DNA of 64,000 nt from Palauibacter sp022826685 (GTDB lineage: Bacteria > Gemmatimonadota > Gemmatimonadetes > Palauibacterales > Palauibacteraceae). The stretch is taken from assembly GCF_965221685.1 (NCBI RefSeq), contig NZ_OZ244907.1. One strand, given 5' to 3'. Below the pieces are notes generated by a model. It searched no databases. It was not told where the DNA came from and was given only the letters and a program-made list of their open reading frames with translations. Shown piece after piece: positions 36,662 to 44,419 of this stretch (within the stretch, counting starts at the first letter, position 1; every line of letters starts with the position of its first letter). A program made the position numbers and the translations under genes.

Positions 36662-37851
36662 GCGGTGAGGCCCGCGACCGCCCTGGGCAGAGTCGCCAGC
36701 GCCCGATCGAGGTCGGCCGCGAGATCCTCCGTCGCCTCCAGTCCGGTGGAGAAGCGGATGAGGGCGTCCCGGATGCCGGCCTTCGCCCGCTCCTCGGCGG
36801 ACATGCCCGCGTGGACGGCCGCGGCGGGCCGCACGACGAGCGACTCCGGCCCCCCGAGACTCGCCGCGACCATCGGGATCTCGAGCGCGGCGATGAACGC
36901 CTCCGCCGCGTCGACCCCACCCTCGAGTTCGAACGACATCATCCCGCCGAAGCCGTCGAACAGGCGCGCGGCGCGCTCGTGCTGCGCATGGCTCGCCAGC
37001 CCCGGATAGTGGACGACGGACACGGCGGGGTGCGCCTCGAGCCGCGCGGCGAGCCGCCCGGCCGACGCGTTCTGCTCACGGACGCGCACGCCCAGCGTCT
37101 TCAGCCCCCGTTCGAGCAGGAACGCCGCGTGCGGGTCGAGGGAGCCCCCGAGGTGGTCCTGCATGATTTTCACGCGGCGCACGAGGTCCGCCGGCCCGGC
37201 CACGCTTCCGGCCACGATGTCGCTGTGGCCGTTCATGTACTTCGTGCAGCTCTCGAGGACGAGATCGAAGCCGATTTCCGCCGGCCTTAAGTTGATCGGA
37301 CTCGCGAACGTGTTGTCGATCAGCGTCACGAGCCCGTGCTCGCGCGCGAACGCGACGACGGCCTCCAGATCCGCGACCTGCACGAGCGGATTCGTGAGCG
37401 TCTCCACGTACATGGCGCGCGTCGCCGGCGTCAGCGCGGCCGCCCAACCGGATGGATCCTGCGGGTCGATCACCGTGTGCCCGATCCGGAAGCGCGGCAG
37501 GTCCTGCTGCAGGAAAGCGGCCGTGCCGCCGTACAGCGTGTCCTGCACGAGCACATGGTCCCCCGACGACAGCACCGTGAGCAGCGATCCGGAGATCGCC
37601 GCCATCCCGCTCGCGAGGGCCAGTGCCGCCTCCGTCCCCTCGAGCGCCGCGATGCGCTCCCCGAGCACGCGATGGTTCGGCGTCGTGCTGAGCCGGATGT
37701 ACCCGATGTCGTGGTAGTCCTCGCCCCCCAACTCGTAGTTCGCCGTCTGGTAGATCGGCGTGACGACGGCCCCCTCGGGCCTCGGCTGCTGCTCGCCCGC
37801 GTGCACGGCGTCCGTCGAAGGCGCCCTTCCCGTCTTCTTCGTCTTCTTCAT
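36658..37851 (-). CDS. Cys/Met metabolism PLP enzyme (cystathionine lyase/synthase type)
   Basis: Fold type I trans-sulfuration enzyme. 397 residues from ATG 37851; the frame is open for 31 more residues upstream without homology. Motifs: TPIYQTANYEL, the SGMAAISG loop, YVETLTNPLVQVADL, DNTFASP and the PLP-lysine segment ESCTKYMNGHSDIVAG. Whether it is a gamma-synthase, beta-lyase or gamma-lyase cannot be decided from this. Translationally coupled to the dehydratase downstream. Confidence 0.88.
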   Translation of the reverse strand: MKKTKKTGRAPSTDAVHAGEQQPRPEGAVVTPIYQTANYELGGEDYHDIGYIRLSTTPNHRVLGERIAALEGTEAALALASGMAAISGSLLTVLSSGDHVLVQDTLYGGTAAFLQQDLPRFRIGHTVIDPQDPSGWAAALTPATRAMYVETLTNPLVQVADLEAVVAFAREHGLVTLIDNTFASPINLRPAEIGFDLVLESCTKYMNGHSDIVAGSVAGPADLVRRVKIMQDHLGGSLDPHAAFLLERGLKTLGVRVREQNASAGRLAARLEAHPAVSVVHYPGLASHAQHERAARLFDGFGGMMSFELEGGVDAAEAFIAALEIPMVAASLGGPESLVVRPAAAVHAGMSAEERAKAGIRDALIRFSTGLEATEDLAADLDRALATLPRAVAGLTA

Positions 37852-37892
37852 CGCGTCAGAGTCTCCCACAGAGTTGTAAGTCGAACCGGGCG

Positions 37893-38405
37893 TCAGTCCC
37901 ACATGACGCGGTGGATACGCCACCCTGTTTCGAGCCGCTTCCACACCTCGAGAAACTTGCCTTCGAGTTCGACATCGTCAGGGCCGCGCACCCGGTACGT
38001 CCCGTTCGCGAACGCCAGGTTCCCGTCCACCTCGATGTCCTCGATCGTGAACCGGGCCTCGCGCAGCGGAACGGAACCGGCCAGCGCGCGCTCGATCGCC
38101 TCGTGCCCCCGCACCGCCGGCTCTCCGGACGGCAGTCGCACCGCGTCCGGCGTGAAGACATCGGCGACGGCCTCGCCCGGCGCCCCCGCGATCAGCGATG
38201 CCTCCCAGCGCCGCGTGACGCGCTCGATCTCCGCCCGCACCGCCTCGACGGCGACCGTCCCTCCGGTCTCCCGCATGTCCGGGGCCCCGCCCCTGCACGC
38301 CGTCGCCGCGACCAGGCCACCCGCCGCCAGGACCAGACCGCGCGCCGCGAAGCCGGCCGTGAAGATCCGCCGAAACGTTCCCCTTGCGGGCCGTGTTCTC
38401 CTCAT
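37893..38405 (-). CDS. SnoaL/DUF4440-like lipoprotein
   Basis: 170 residues from ATG 38405 (a longer start at 38447 has no support). Basic N-terminus, hydrophobic segment and a cysteine at VAATAC suggest an exported lipoprotein, though the lipobox is imperfect. The rest is a SnoaL/NTF2-like cone: SLIAGAPGEAVADVFTPDAVRLPSGE, then EGKFLEVWKRLETGWRIHRVMW at the end. Such domains are often ketosteroid isomerase-like. No SD precedes the ATG; a TACAAT box lies 8 nt upstream. Confidence 0.72.
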   Translation of the reverse strand: MRRTRPARGTFRRIFTAGFAARGLVLAAGGLVAATACRGGAPDMRETGGTVAVEAVRAEIERVTRRWEASLIAGAPGEAVADVFTPDAVRLPSGEPAVRGHEAIERALAGSVPLREARFTIEDIEVDGNLAFANGTYRVRGPDDVELEGKFLEVWKRLETGWRIHRVMWD

Positions 38406-38413
38406 GGGTCGAT

Positions 38414-38419
38414 ATTGTA
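38414..38419 (-). promoter_or_regulatory. TACAAT -10 box close to the SnoaL-like gene start
   Basis: On the minus strand TACAAT (five of six to consensus) ends 8 nt before ATG 38405. A transcript would begin at or next to the start codon, giving a near-leaderless mRNA. No convincing -35 box was found. Confidence 0.4.
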
Positions 38420-38554
38420 TCGGAGGCCGCCTGCCGCGGCGACGCACCCGGCTTTCGGGTTCGCGCGCGCCACCGTAGGATGCCCGGCCCGCTTCGGGAT
38501 TGTTCGCGCATCGCCGACCGGCGATGCCGCGCTTGAACCTGCTTGGAGGTACGA

Positions 38555-39184
38555 ATGAAGAAGATGTTCCGCGCCGTCCCCTGTTTCGCTTTTGCCCTCG
38601 GCGTTGCCCTTGCCTTCGCCGCTCCCGCGGACGCCCAGGACCGTCGCGCGAGCCCGCGTGGCGAGGCGGCGACCCAGGTGGGCGGCGGCTATGACGCCGA
38701 AGGGAGCTACAGCGGCTCCTGGGTCGTCGTGACCTACGGCCGTCCCATCCTGCGCGGCCGCGACCTGTTCGGCTCGGGCGACGAGTACGGCCAGCAGTTC
38801 CTCCGCGGCGCCCCGCTGTGGCGCGTCGGCGCGGACCAGTCCACGCGCTTCATGACCGAGACCGATCTCATGTTCGGCGGCGAGCGCCTGCCGGCCGGCG
38901 AGTACAGCGTGTTCGCGGAACTCTCCGAGGACGAATGGACGCTGGTCTTCTCGAACTGGGGCGCGAAGGAAAACTTCCGCGAGGAGAACGACGACGCGCT
39001 GTGGGGGTCCTACGGCTACACGCCCGACCGCGACGTGCTGCGCACGACGATGGATGTGGACACGATCATGATGTCGGCCGACCAGCTCACGATCTCGTTC
39101 ATGGACATGACGCAGGAGGGCGGCGTGTTCACGATCTGGTGGGACGACCAGGTCGCCACCGCCCCCTTCCAGGTGGCCCGCTAA
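38555..39184 (+). CDS. DUF2911 family exported protein
   Basis: 209 residues from ATG 38555, preceded by GGAGG 5 nt upstream. A signal peptide ends around APADAQ (residue 28). The mature part has VVTYGRPILRGRDLFG, GAPLWRVGADQSTRF and LPAGEYSVFAEL, the block pattern of DUF2911 proteins, which are exported and of unknown function. It stands alone, convergent with the S9 peptidase and separated from it by an inverted repeat. Confidence 0.88.
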   Translation: MKKMFRAVPCFAFALGVALAFAAPADAQDRRASPRGEAATQVGGGYDAEGSYSGSWVVVTYGRPILRGRDLFGSGDEYGQQFLRGAPLWRVGADQSTRFMTETDLMFGGERLPAGEYSVFAELSEDEWTLVFSNWGAKENFREENDDALWGSYGYTPDRDVLRTTMDVDTIMMSADQLTISFMDMTQEGGVFTIWWDDQVATAPFQVAR

Positions 39185-39204
39185 CACCCTCCCGAGACCA
39201 CGGA

Positions 39205-39247
39205 GATTGTTGAATATCGAACGCCGGGAGTTCGATATTCAACAATC
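39205..39247. repeat. Perfect 18-bp AT-rich inverted repeat
   Basis: The arm GATTGTTGAATATCGAAC at 39205-39222 is the exact reverse complement of 39230-39247, around a 7-nt loop GCCGGGA. One further pair outside matches. The arms are about 33% GC, unlike the surrounding 65-70% GC DNA. It lies between the convergent DUF2911 and S9 peptidase genes. A T-tract as expected of an intrinsic terminator is missing. Confidence 0.9.
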
Positions 39248-39276
39248 TTCCGGTCTGAACCTCCTGCTGCCGCCGG

Positions 39277-41397
39277 TCAGGAAGTCGTCGCGGCGTAGCG
39301 GCGGAACCACTCCAGGGTCGACAGCATCTTCCCGATGTGATGGCTCGGCCGGCGGCGGATGCCGTGCGGCTCGTCGGGGAAGCGCACGAGCGACGTCTCC
39401 ACCCCGAGCAGCTTGAGCGCCTTGAAGTACTGCTCGGATTCGGACATCGGCGTGCGCCAGTCCTCCTCGCCCGTCACGATCCGGGTCGGCGTCGTCACGT
39501 TCTCGACCACGCTCAGGAGCGAGCGCGATTCGTAGTGCTCCACGTGGTCCCACGGGTATCCGGGGAACCAGTAGTTCACGCCGTAGGCGGCCATGTCCGC
39601 CGTGAGCACGAAGCTGTACCAGTTGATGACGGGATACCAGGACACCGCGGCGCGGAACCGGTCCGTCCGGCCCACGAGCCAGGCCGTGAGGACGCCGCCG
39701 CCGCTCCCGCCCACGACGTAGAGCTGCTCGGGGTCCACGTAGCCGCGGTCGATGACGGCGTCCACCCCCGAGACAAGGTCATGGAAATCGTCGCCGGGGT
39801 ACGCGTGGTGGATCAGGTTGCCAAACTCCTCGCCGTAGCTCGTGCTCCCGCGCGGATTCGTGTAGAGGACGACGTAGCCCTGCGCCGCCATGAGCTGCTT
39901 CTCGAGGTCGAAGCGCGCGCCGTAGTTCGAGAACGGTCCCCCGTGAATCTCGAGGATGAGAGGATATTCGCGGGACGGGTCGAAGCCGGGCGGCTTGATG
40001 ATCCAGCCGTGGATCGGACGTCCGTCGTGCGAGGACTCGTACCAGATCTCCTCGACCTCGCCGATCTCGCGCTTGGCCATGAGGTCGTCGTTGATCCCCG
40101 TGAGCACGCGGACATCGCTCCCGGGGCGGCCCGTCGCGACCTCGGAGAGCACGGCAAGCGTCGTGTAGTTCATCGCGAAGCTGCCGTCGTCGGCTACGGA
40201 GTACGTCGCCCCGGCGTACGCGCGGCCGACTCCGCCGACGTTGGCGGTCAGCACCCGGTGGCCGCTTCCGTCGTCGTCGAGGCCAAAGAGGGCGAGCTTC
40301 GTCATCCCCTCGTCATCGTACAGGGCGTACAGGCCCGACCCGTCCGGAGCCCACGTGGCCCCGTAGACCTCGCGGTCGAGTCCCTCGGAGAGCGAACGCG
40401 CGTCGCTCCCGTCCCGGTTCATCACGTAGAGCCGCGTGAGCTGGTAGCCCTGGAAGCGGTCGTCCATGCCGAAGTAGGCGATGTGGCGGCCGTCCGGAGA
40501 GACGATCGGCCCGTCGTCCGGCCCCCGGCGATCCGTGAGCTGCGTCGCCGTGCCGTCGGCCACGGAGACCTCGAACACCTCCGTGTCCGCCACGAACACG
40601 CTCTCCGTGTCGCCCCCGCGGGGATCGCGCGACATGACGAGGCCCGTGCCATCCGGGGTCCACGAGAAGTGCGTCCCGCCGATTCCGTTGCCGGCCCAGT
40701 GGTTGTCGCCGCTCGTGATCTGGCGCGCCGTTCCGCCCTCGGACGGGACGACGAAGACGTGTACGAACCCGTGCGGGAGATCGCCCAACTGGTCGAAGCG
40801 GTACACGAGCCGCTCGACGACCTGCGCGGGCTCGGCCCACTCCGCCCCCTCCGGCGGCGTCGGCATCCCCCCGATCATCGGCGCCGGCTCCGGCACCAGC
40901 TTGCCGAACGCGATCCGCGTCCCATCGGGCGACCATTCGAAGGACCGCGGCGGCTCCGTCACGCTCGTGACGACCGAGGTCTCGCCGGAGTCCATCCAGC
41001 GGACGTGGATCTGCGCGTCCCCGCTCCGGTTCGAGATGAAGGCGAGCCGCGTGCCGTCCGGCGACCAGCGCGGCGAACTGTCGTTGAAGTCCCCCGTCGT
41101 GAGCGGCCGGTGGCCCGAGCCGTCGGCGTTCACGATCCAGAGGCTCGAGAAGCGGCTGTCCGTCATGATGTCCGCCCGCTGGCGGACGTAGACGATCCGG
41201 CCCCCGTCCGGAGAGATCTGCGGATCCCCCGCGATCTCGACCTCGAAGATGTCCTCCATGCGAAGCGGGCCGGACTCGGCCCCCGCCTGTGCGGCCACCG
41301 GCGCGGCGAGGCACAGAAGGGCGGTGGCAAGGCAGAAGAGGGCTGCGGCTGCGAGAGACGGTGCGGAGAATCGGGTGCTGCGGCGCGCGGCGGTCAT
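39277..41397 (-). CDS. Secreted S9-family peptidase (dipeptidyl/acylaminoacyl type)
   Basis: Serine peptidase with an N-terminal propeller and a C-terminal alpha/beta-hydrolase domain. ATG 41397 has GGAG at good spacing and starts a signal peptide ending VAAQA; an upstream frame to 41472 has no support. 706 residues. WD40/TolB-like repeats such as SPDGGRIVYV, SPRWSPDGTRLAF and FSWTPDGTGLV fill about 60-440. Catalytic residues: Ser in VVGGSGGGVLTAW, Asp in TGEEDWRTP, His in FPDEPHGIRR. Diverges from the lipoprotein gene at 41550. Confidence 0.92.
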   Translation of the reverse strand: MTAARRSTRFSAPSLAAAALFCLATALLCLAAPVAAQAGAESGPLRMEDIFEVEIAGDPQISPDGGRIVYVRQRADIMTDSRFSSLWIVNADGSGHRPLTTGDFNDSSPRWSPDGTRLAFISNRSGDAQIHVRWMDSGETSVVTSVTEPPRSFEWSPDGTRIAFGKLVPEPAPMIGGMPTPPEGAEWAEPAQVVERLVYRFDQLGDLPHGFVHVFVVPSEGGTARQITSGDNHWAGNGIGGTHFSWTPDGTGLVMSRDPRGGDTESVFVADTEVFEVSVADGTATQLTDRRGPDDGPIVSPDGRHIAYFGMDDRFQGYQLTRLYVMNRDGSDARSLSEGLDREVYGATWAPDGSGLYALYDDEGMTKLALFGLDDDGSGHRVLTANVGGVGRAYAGATYSVADDGSFAMNYTTLAVLSEVATGRPGSDVRVLTGINDDLMAKREIGEVEEIWYESSHDGRPIHGWIIKPPGFDPSREYPLILEIHGGPFSNYGARFDLEKQLMAAQGYVVLYTNPRGSTSYGEEFGNLIHHAYPGDDFHDLVSGVDAVIDRGYVDPEQLYVVGGSGGGVLTAWLVGRTDRFRAAVSWYPVINWYSFVLTADMAAYGVNYWFPGYPWDHVEHYESRSLLSVVENVTTPTRIVTGEEDWRTPMSESEQYFKALKLLGVETSLVRFPDEPHGIRRRPSHHIGKMLSTLEWFRRYAATTS

Positions 41398-41549
41398 CGG
41401 ACGCTCTCCGTGGCTGGGATCGGACTGCGTTGACACCCTCGGATCATACGGCCACCGGATGTGACGGGACACGGGTTCGCGTCGTCTTACGAGGCAGACC
41501 TCGCGGGTGTCACCACCATGCAGGATCTCGGACGAAAAGGAGAAACGCC

Positions 41550-42041
41550 GTGGACGTGATCATCCGTCGACCCTGGTGCATCGGCATCACGCTTCTCGGC
41601 TTGGCCGCATGCGGTGACAGCAGCAGTGGCGTCAATGAAGTGGATCCGGACCAACCATCGATCACGGGTACGTGGAACGCGGTACTTCCGTCAGGACGGC
41701 TGACGCTCGACCTGCGCGAGCGGACCGCCGGGGTCGTGACCGGCATTTTCAGCATGACGGTCAACATCGGATTTCCCGTAACGGGTTCGATACGGGATGG
41801 CGATCACCGCCATCCCAACGTGTTCCTCCGCTGGTCGGCCCAACTCCCTTACGCTTCCGGCAGCGATCTCGTTTCGGACTGTACAATTGAAGGAACCGCC
41901 GGGGACAACGGGATTTGGATCACCGGTCAGATCGTCTGCACCAAAGCTGAAGGAGTGCTGGATACCCAAGACGGACCGGTCACCGTCATCATCGGAGGCA
42001 TCAACGCACCGATCACGCTGAGCCGCCTTCGAATAGGCTGA
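41550..42041 (+). CDS. Lipoprotein of unknown function
   Basis: 163 residues from GTG 41550, which has AAGGAG 7 nt upstream; the longer frame from 41289 lies inside the upstream S9 gene. The lipobox LLGLAAC is followed by a Ser/Asp linker and a beta-rich domain with SITGTWNAVLPSGRLTLDL, like small lipocalin- or calycin-style barrels. Two cysteines (SDCTIEG, IVCTKAE) could form a disulfide. GC content is lower than in neighbouring genes. A strong terminator follows. Confidence 0.65.
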   Translation: MDVIIRRPWCIGITLLGLAACGDSSSGVNEVDPDQPSITGTWNAVLPSGRLTLDLRERTAGVVTGIFSMTVNIGFPVTGSIRDGDHRHPNVFLRWSAQLPYASGSDLVSDCTIEGTAGDNGIWITGQIVCTKAEGVLDTQDGPVTVIIGGINAPITLSRLRIG

Positions 42042-42042
42042 C

Positions 42043-42077
42043 AAAAAAGGGCCGCCCGTCGCCGGGCGGCCCTTTCT
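42043..42077. terminator. Bidirectional intrinsic terminator
   Basis: A 10-bp GC stem (GGGCCGCCCG with CGGGCGGCCC, loop TCGC) is flanked by AAAAAA on one side and TTTCT on the other. Located between the convergent lipoprotein and cold-shock genes, it should work for both strands. Confidence 0.85.
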
Positions 42078-42110
42078 GAACTCACCGTTCGCCTGGTGGC
42101 GGTCGGCAAA

Positions 42111-42320
42111 TCACGCGACGCGGGTCACGTTCTCCGCAGCCGGGCCCTTCGTCCCGTCCGTAACGTCGAACTCGACGGCCTCGCCCTCCTTCAGAGTGCG
42201 AAAGCCATCCGCCTGAATCGCCGTGTGGTGTACGAAGCAGTCCTTACCACCCTCTTCAGGGGTAATGAACCCGAAGCCCTTCTGGTCGTTGAACCACTTC
42301 ACGGTACCTCTCGTACGCAT
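42111..42320 (-). CDS. Cold-shock protein (CspA family)
   Basis: 69-residue single-strand RNA/DNA-binding OB-fold protein acting as an RNA chaperone. The family motifs GTVKWFNDQKGFGFI (RNP-1) and CFVHHTAI (RNP-2) are present, and length is normal. AAGGAG sits 6 nt before the ATG. The gene has an unusually long upstream region (up to the terminator at 42445), typical of csp leaders that control translation by temperature. Confidence 0.95.
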   Translation of the reverse strand: MRTRGTVKWFNDQKGFGFITPEEGGKDCFVHHTAIQADGFRTLKEGEAVEFDVTDGTKGPAAENVTRVA

Positions 42321-42444
42321 TTCCTACTCCTTCGTTAGTCATGTCGGAGTTCGGGAAACCCGTCGCTGCCGACCGCTGACCTGTTCGACGCGGTCTCCCC
42401 CGCGCCAGGGTCGTGGCACTCGCCACGCAGATGAAAAACTAAAG
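42321..42444 (-). promoter_or_regulatory. Likely promoter and long leader of the cold-shock gene
   Basis: About 125 nt between the upstream terminator and the csp start, holding the SD at its end. Just before the leader a T-rich stretch (TTCTTTAGTTTTTCATC) stands out in this GC-rich genome. Csp leaders often act as thermosensors, but I could not fold this one by eye into a defined switch. Confidence 0.3.
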
Positions 42445-42478
42445 AAAAAGGGGCGACCTGTTGTTGAGAGGCCCCCCC
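42445..42478 (-). terminator. Terminator before the cold-shock gene
   Basis: Read on the minus strand, a GC-rich stem with GGGG..CCCC and CCT..AGG pairs and a bulge is followed by a run of Ts. It probably ends transcription from the GNAT/TlpA direction. The stem is imperfect. Confidence 0.45.
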
Positions 42479-42611
42479 GATCCTGCGATCCTGCCTTCTC
42501 AGTTCGGCGGTGCCCGACGCTCCGGGCCTCGTCCGAACGCGCGCAATGATCGCCTGCCGGACGCCAAACGTCAAGGGGCGCACCGATGTCGGCCGGTTTG
42601 GCAGCCCGTGG

Positions 42612-43106
42612 CTAGGTCCCGACGAGGGGGCTCCGCCGTTCGAGCAGAACCACGTCGCGCCACCGCCCGCCGAGCCTCCCCAGCCGCTCGCGCCGCCCCA
42701 CGCGGCGGAAGCCGGCCCGCTCGTGGATGCGGAGGCTCGCGACGTTCTCCGGGAAGATCCCCGCCTGCAGCGTCCATAGCCCGGCCCGCTCGGAGGACTC
42801 GACGAGCGCGGTCAGGAGCCTGAGTCCGATGCCGCCCCCACGCGCGTCCCCGCCGACGTAGACGCTCACCTCCGCCACGCCGCCGTACACGCAGCGTCCC
42901 GAGACCGGAGCCAGCGCCGCCCACCCGACGACGCGCCCCTCCCGCTCGGCCACGAGCCGGCAGTTCTCGAGGTGGCTCGCGTCCCACGACTCCCAGCCGG
43001 GCGATTCCGTCTCGAAGGTCGCGTCCCCCGTCGCGATCCCTTCCTCGTAGATCCTCCGCACCGGATCCCAGTCCCCGGAACGGAGCCGGCGGATCTCGAT
43101 CGCCAT
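42612..43106 (-). CDS. GNAT N-acetyltransferase, phosphinothricin acetyltransferase-like
   Basis: 164 residues from ATG 43106, with GGGAG 4-5 nt upstream. GNAT motifs: IRRLRSGDWDPVRRIYEEGIATGDATFE at the N-terminus, AEVSVYVGGDARGGGIGLRLL binding acetyl-CoA, and a C-terminal ERAGFRRVG. The N-terminal pattern is that of PAT/MddA enzymes acting on amino-acid analogues such as methionine sulfone or phosphinothricin. The substrate is not fixed by sequence. Downstream is about 135 nt of GC-rich spacer before the terminator. Confidence 0.82.
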   Translation of the reverse strand: MAIEIRRLRSGDWDPVRRIYEEGIATGDATFETESPGWESWDASHLENCRLVAEREGRVVGWAALAPVSGRCVYGGVAEVSVYVGGDARGGGIGLRLLTALVESSERAGLWTLQAGIFPENVASLRIHERAGFRRVGRRERLGRLGGRWRDVVLLERRSPLVGT

Positions 43107-43148
43107 CCGTTCTCCCTCGCGCGACGAAATACCGGGCTGCACGACGGG

Positions 43149-43709
43149 TTACTGGGCTTCCGCGAGCACCCTCTCGACGAGCGCCGCCGTTTCCGGTTCG
43201 AAGGGATGGAAGCGGCCGCCCCAGTACGCCCGAATCAGACCTTCCGCGTCCACGAGCAGCGTGTGCGGCACCCCGGGGTAGAGTTCGAGCGCCTGCGTGA
43301 GTCCGGGACCGTCGCCGAGGAAGTTCGGATAGGTGATGTCGAACTCCTCCAGGAATCCCTCGACGAGCGCAACGTCTCCTTCGTCGATGGAGATCCCGAC
43401 GACCTCGAAGGGATCCGCCGCGTACTTCGCGTGCATCTGCTGCAACTCGGGCATCTCGTCGCGGCAGGGGATGCACCAGGTCGCCCACAGGTTCAGGACG
43501 ACGACCTGGCCATGGAACTGGCCGAGGTCCGCCGGCCGGCCGTCCAGGTGCGTCACCTCGAGCGGAGGGAGGGGGCGGTACGAGGCGAGTGCGCCTTCCG
43601 CCGGCTCCGAAGCCCGAGCGGCGTCCCCCGCGGATCCGTCGCGCTCACCCCCGCCGCAGCCCGCCGCGAAAGCCGCCACGGCCAGCGCCCCCAGCGCCGC
43701 GCGCCTCAC
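43149..43709 (-). CDS. TlpA-like thioredoxin lipoprotein
   Basis: 186 residues. The lipobox FAAGC anchors a periplasmic thioredoxin fold with the redox motif WCIPC (Cys79, Cys82), an ISIDEGD strand and the cis-proline in YPGVPHTLLVD. Reduces disulfides in the envelope, for instance in cytochrome or receptor maturation; target unknown. The GTG start overlaps the stop of the upstream gene (GTGA). Confidence 0.88.
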   Translation of the reverse strand: MRRAALGALAVAAFAAGCGGGERDGSAGDAARASEPAEGALASYRPLPPLEVTHLDGRPADLGQFHGQVVVLNLWATWCIPCRDEMPELQQMHAKYAADPFEVVGISIDEGDVALVEGFLEEFDITYPNFLGDGPGLTQALELYPGVPHTLLVDAEGLIRAYWGGRFHPFEPETAALVERVLAEAQ

Positions 43710-44419
43710 CAGTCCGACTCCAGATTCTCCAGATTCTTCATATTCTTCATATTCTCCATCGGGTCCTTCATCTCCCGTTCAAAATCCAGGTTCGTGGGCG
43801 TCGGGAAGACGCCGGGCGGGCGCGCGTACGGCTGATCCGTGATGACGACCTCCGGCTCCGTCGTGAGCGGCACATCTTCGGCGACGGCCTCGAAGGAGAG
43901 GTCGTCCACCCACAGTTCTCCATCGCCCGTGATCATCGCCCCGATGAGGATCGTAACGCCTTCCGGCGGGATGTCCACCACGATCTCGCGCGTCTCCCAG
44001 TCCTGCGTTCCCTCGACGCGCCGGTCCTCGCTGTTGTCCAGGGCGAGCATGGCATACTTCCCCTTGAGTATGCCGTCCACCCGCACCCAGAGACCACCGG
44101 AATCGACGTCGTCGGCCCGCAGATACCCACGGAGACGCATCCGCTGTCCGCGGTAGGTGATGGCATCGACGAGTTGCACGCTCGCGGCCCACTGGCTGCG
44201 GCGCCGGTTGCCCCGCGCCTCGAGACGCATGCTCGAGGACCCGGAATGGGCCACCTCGGGGTCGAGCCTGAGGCGATAGTCCTCCGCGTCCTGTCCGACG
44301 AGGACCCACGCGTCCGGCATCTGCGCGGCGAGTCCGCCGCCGGTCGCCGGAGCCAGGGCCCCGAGCGCGACGACCACCCCCACGGCGAGGGCCGCCCGCG
44401 CGGCGAGTCTCCGCCTCAT
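43706..44419 (-). CDS. Exported beta-sandwich protein with Asn/Met repeat tail
   Basis: 237 residues from an ATG that overlaps the M24 gene stop. Signal peptide ends GGGLAAQ. A jelly-roll-like part has SGSSSMRLEARG, GYLRADDVDSGGLWVRVDG and GDGELWVDDLSFEAV, as in carbohydrate-binding-like domains. The C-terminal 17 residues are a short repeat (MENMKNMKNLENLESDW) encoded by an AT-rich 9-12 nt tandem repeat at about 43718-43760. No enzyme motif seen. Confidence 0.6.
   Translation of the reverse strand: MRRRLAARAALAVGVVVALGALAPATGGGLAAQMPDAWVLVGQDAEDYRLRLDPEVAHSGSSSMRLEARGNRRRSQWAASVQLVDAITYRGQRMRLRGYLRADDVDSGGLWVRVDGILKGKYAMLALDNSEDRRVEGTQDWETREIVVDIPPEGVTILIGAMITGDGELWVDDLSFEAVAEDVPLTTEPEVVITDQPYARPPGVFPTPTNLDFEREMKDPMENMKNMKNLENLESDW

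Noticed and set aside
39205..39247. Inverted repeat as an integron attC site
   Set aside because: GTTRRRY and RYYYAAC words are present but in the wrong order for attC, and no integrase or cassette is near.
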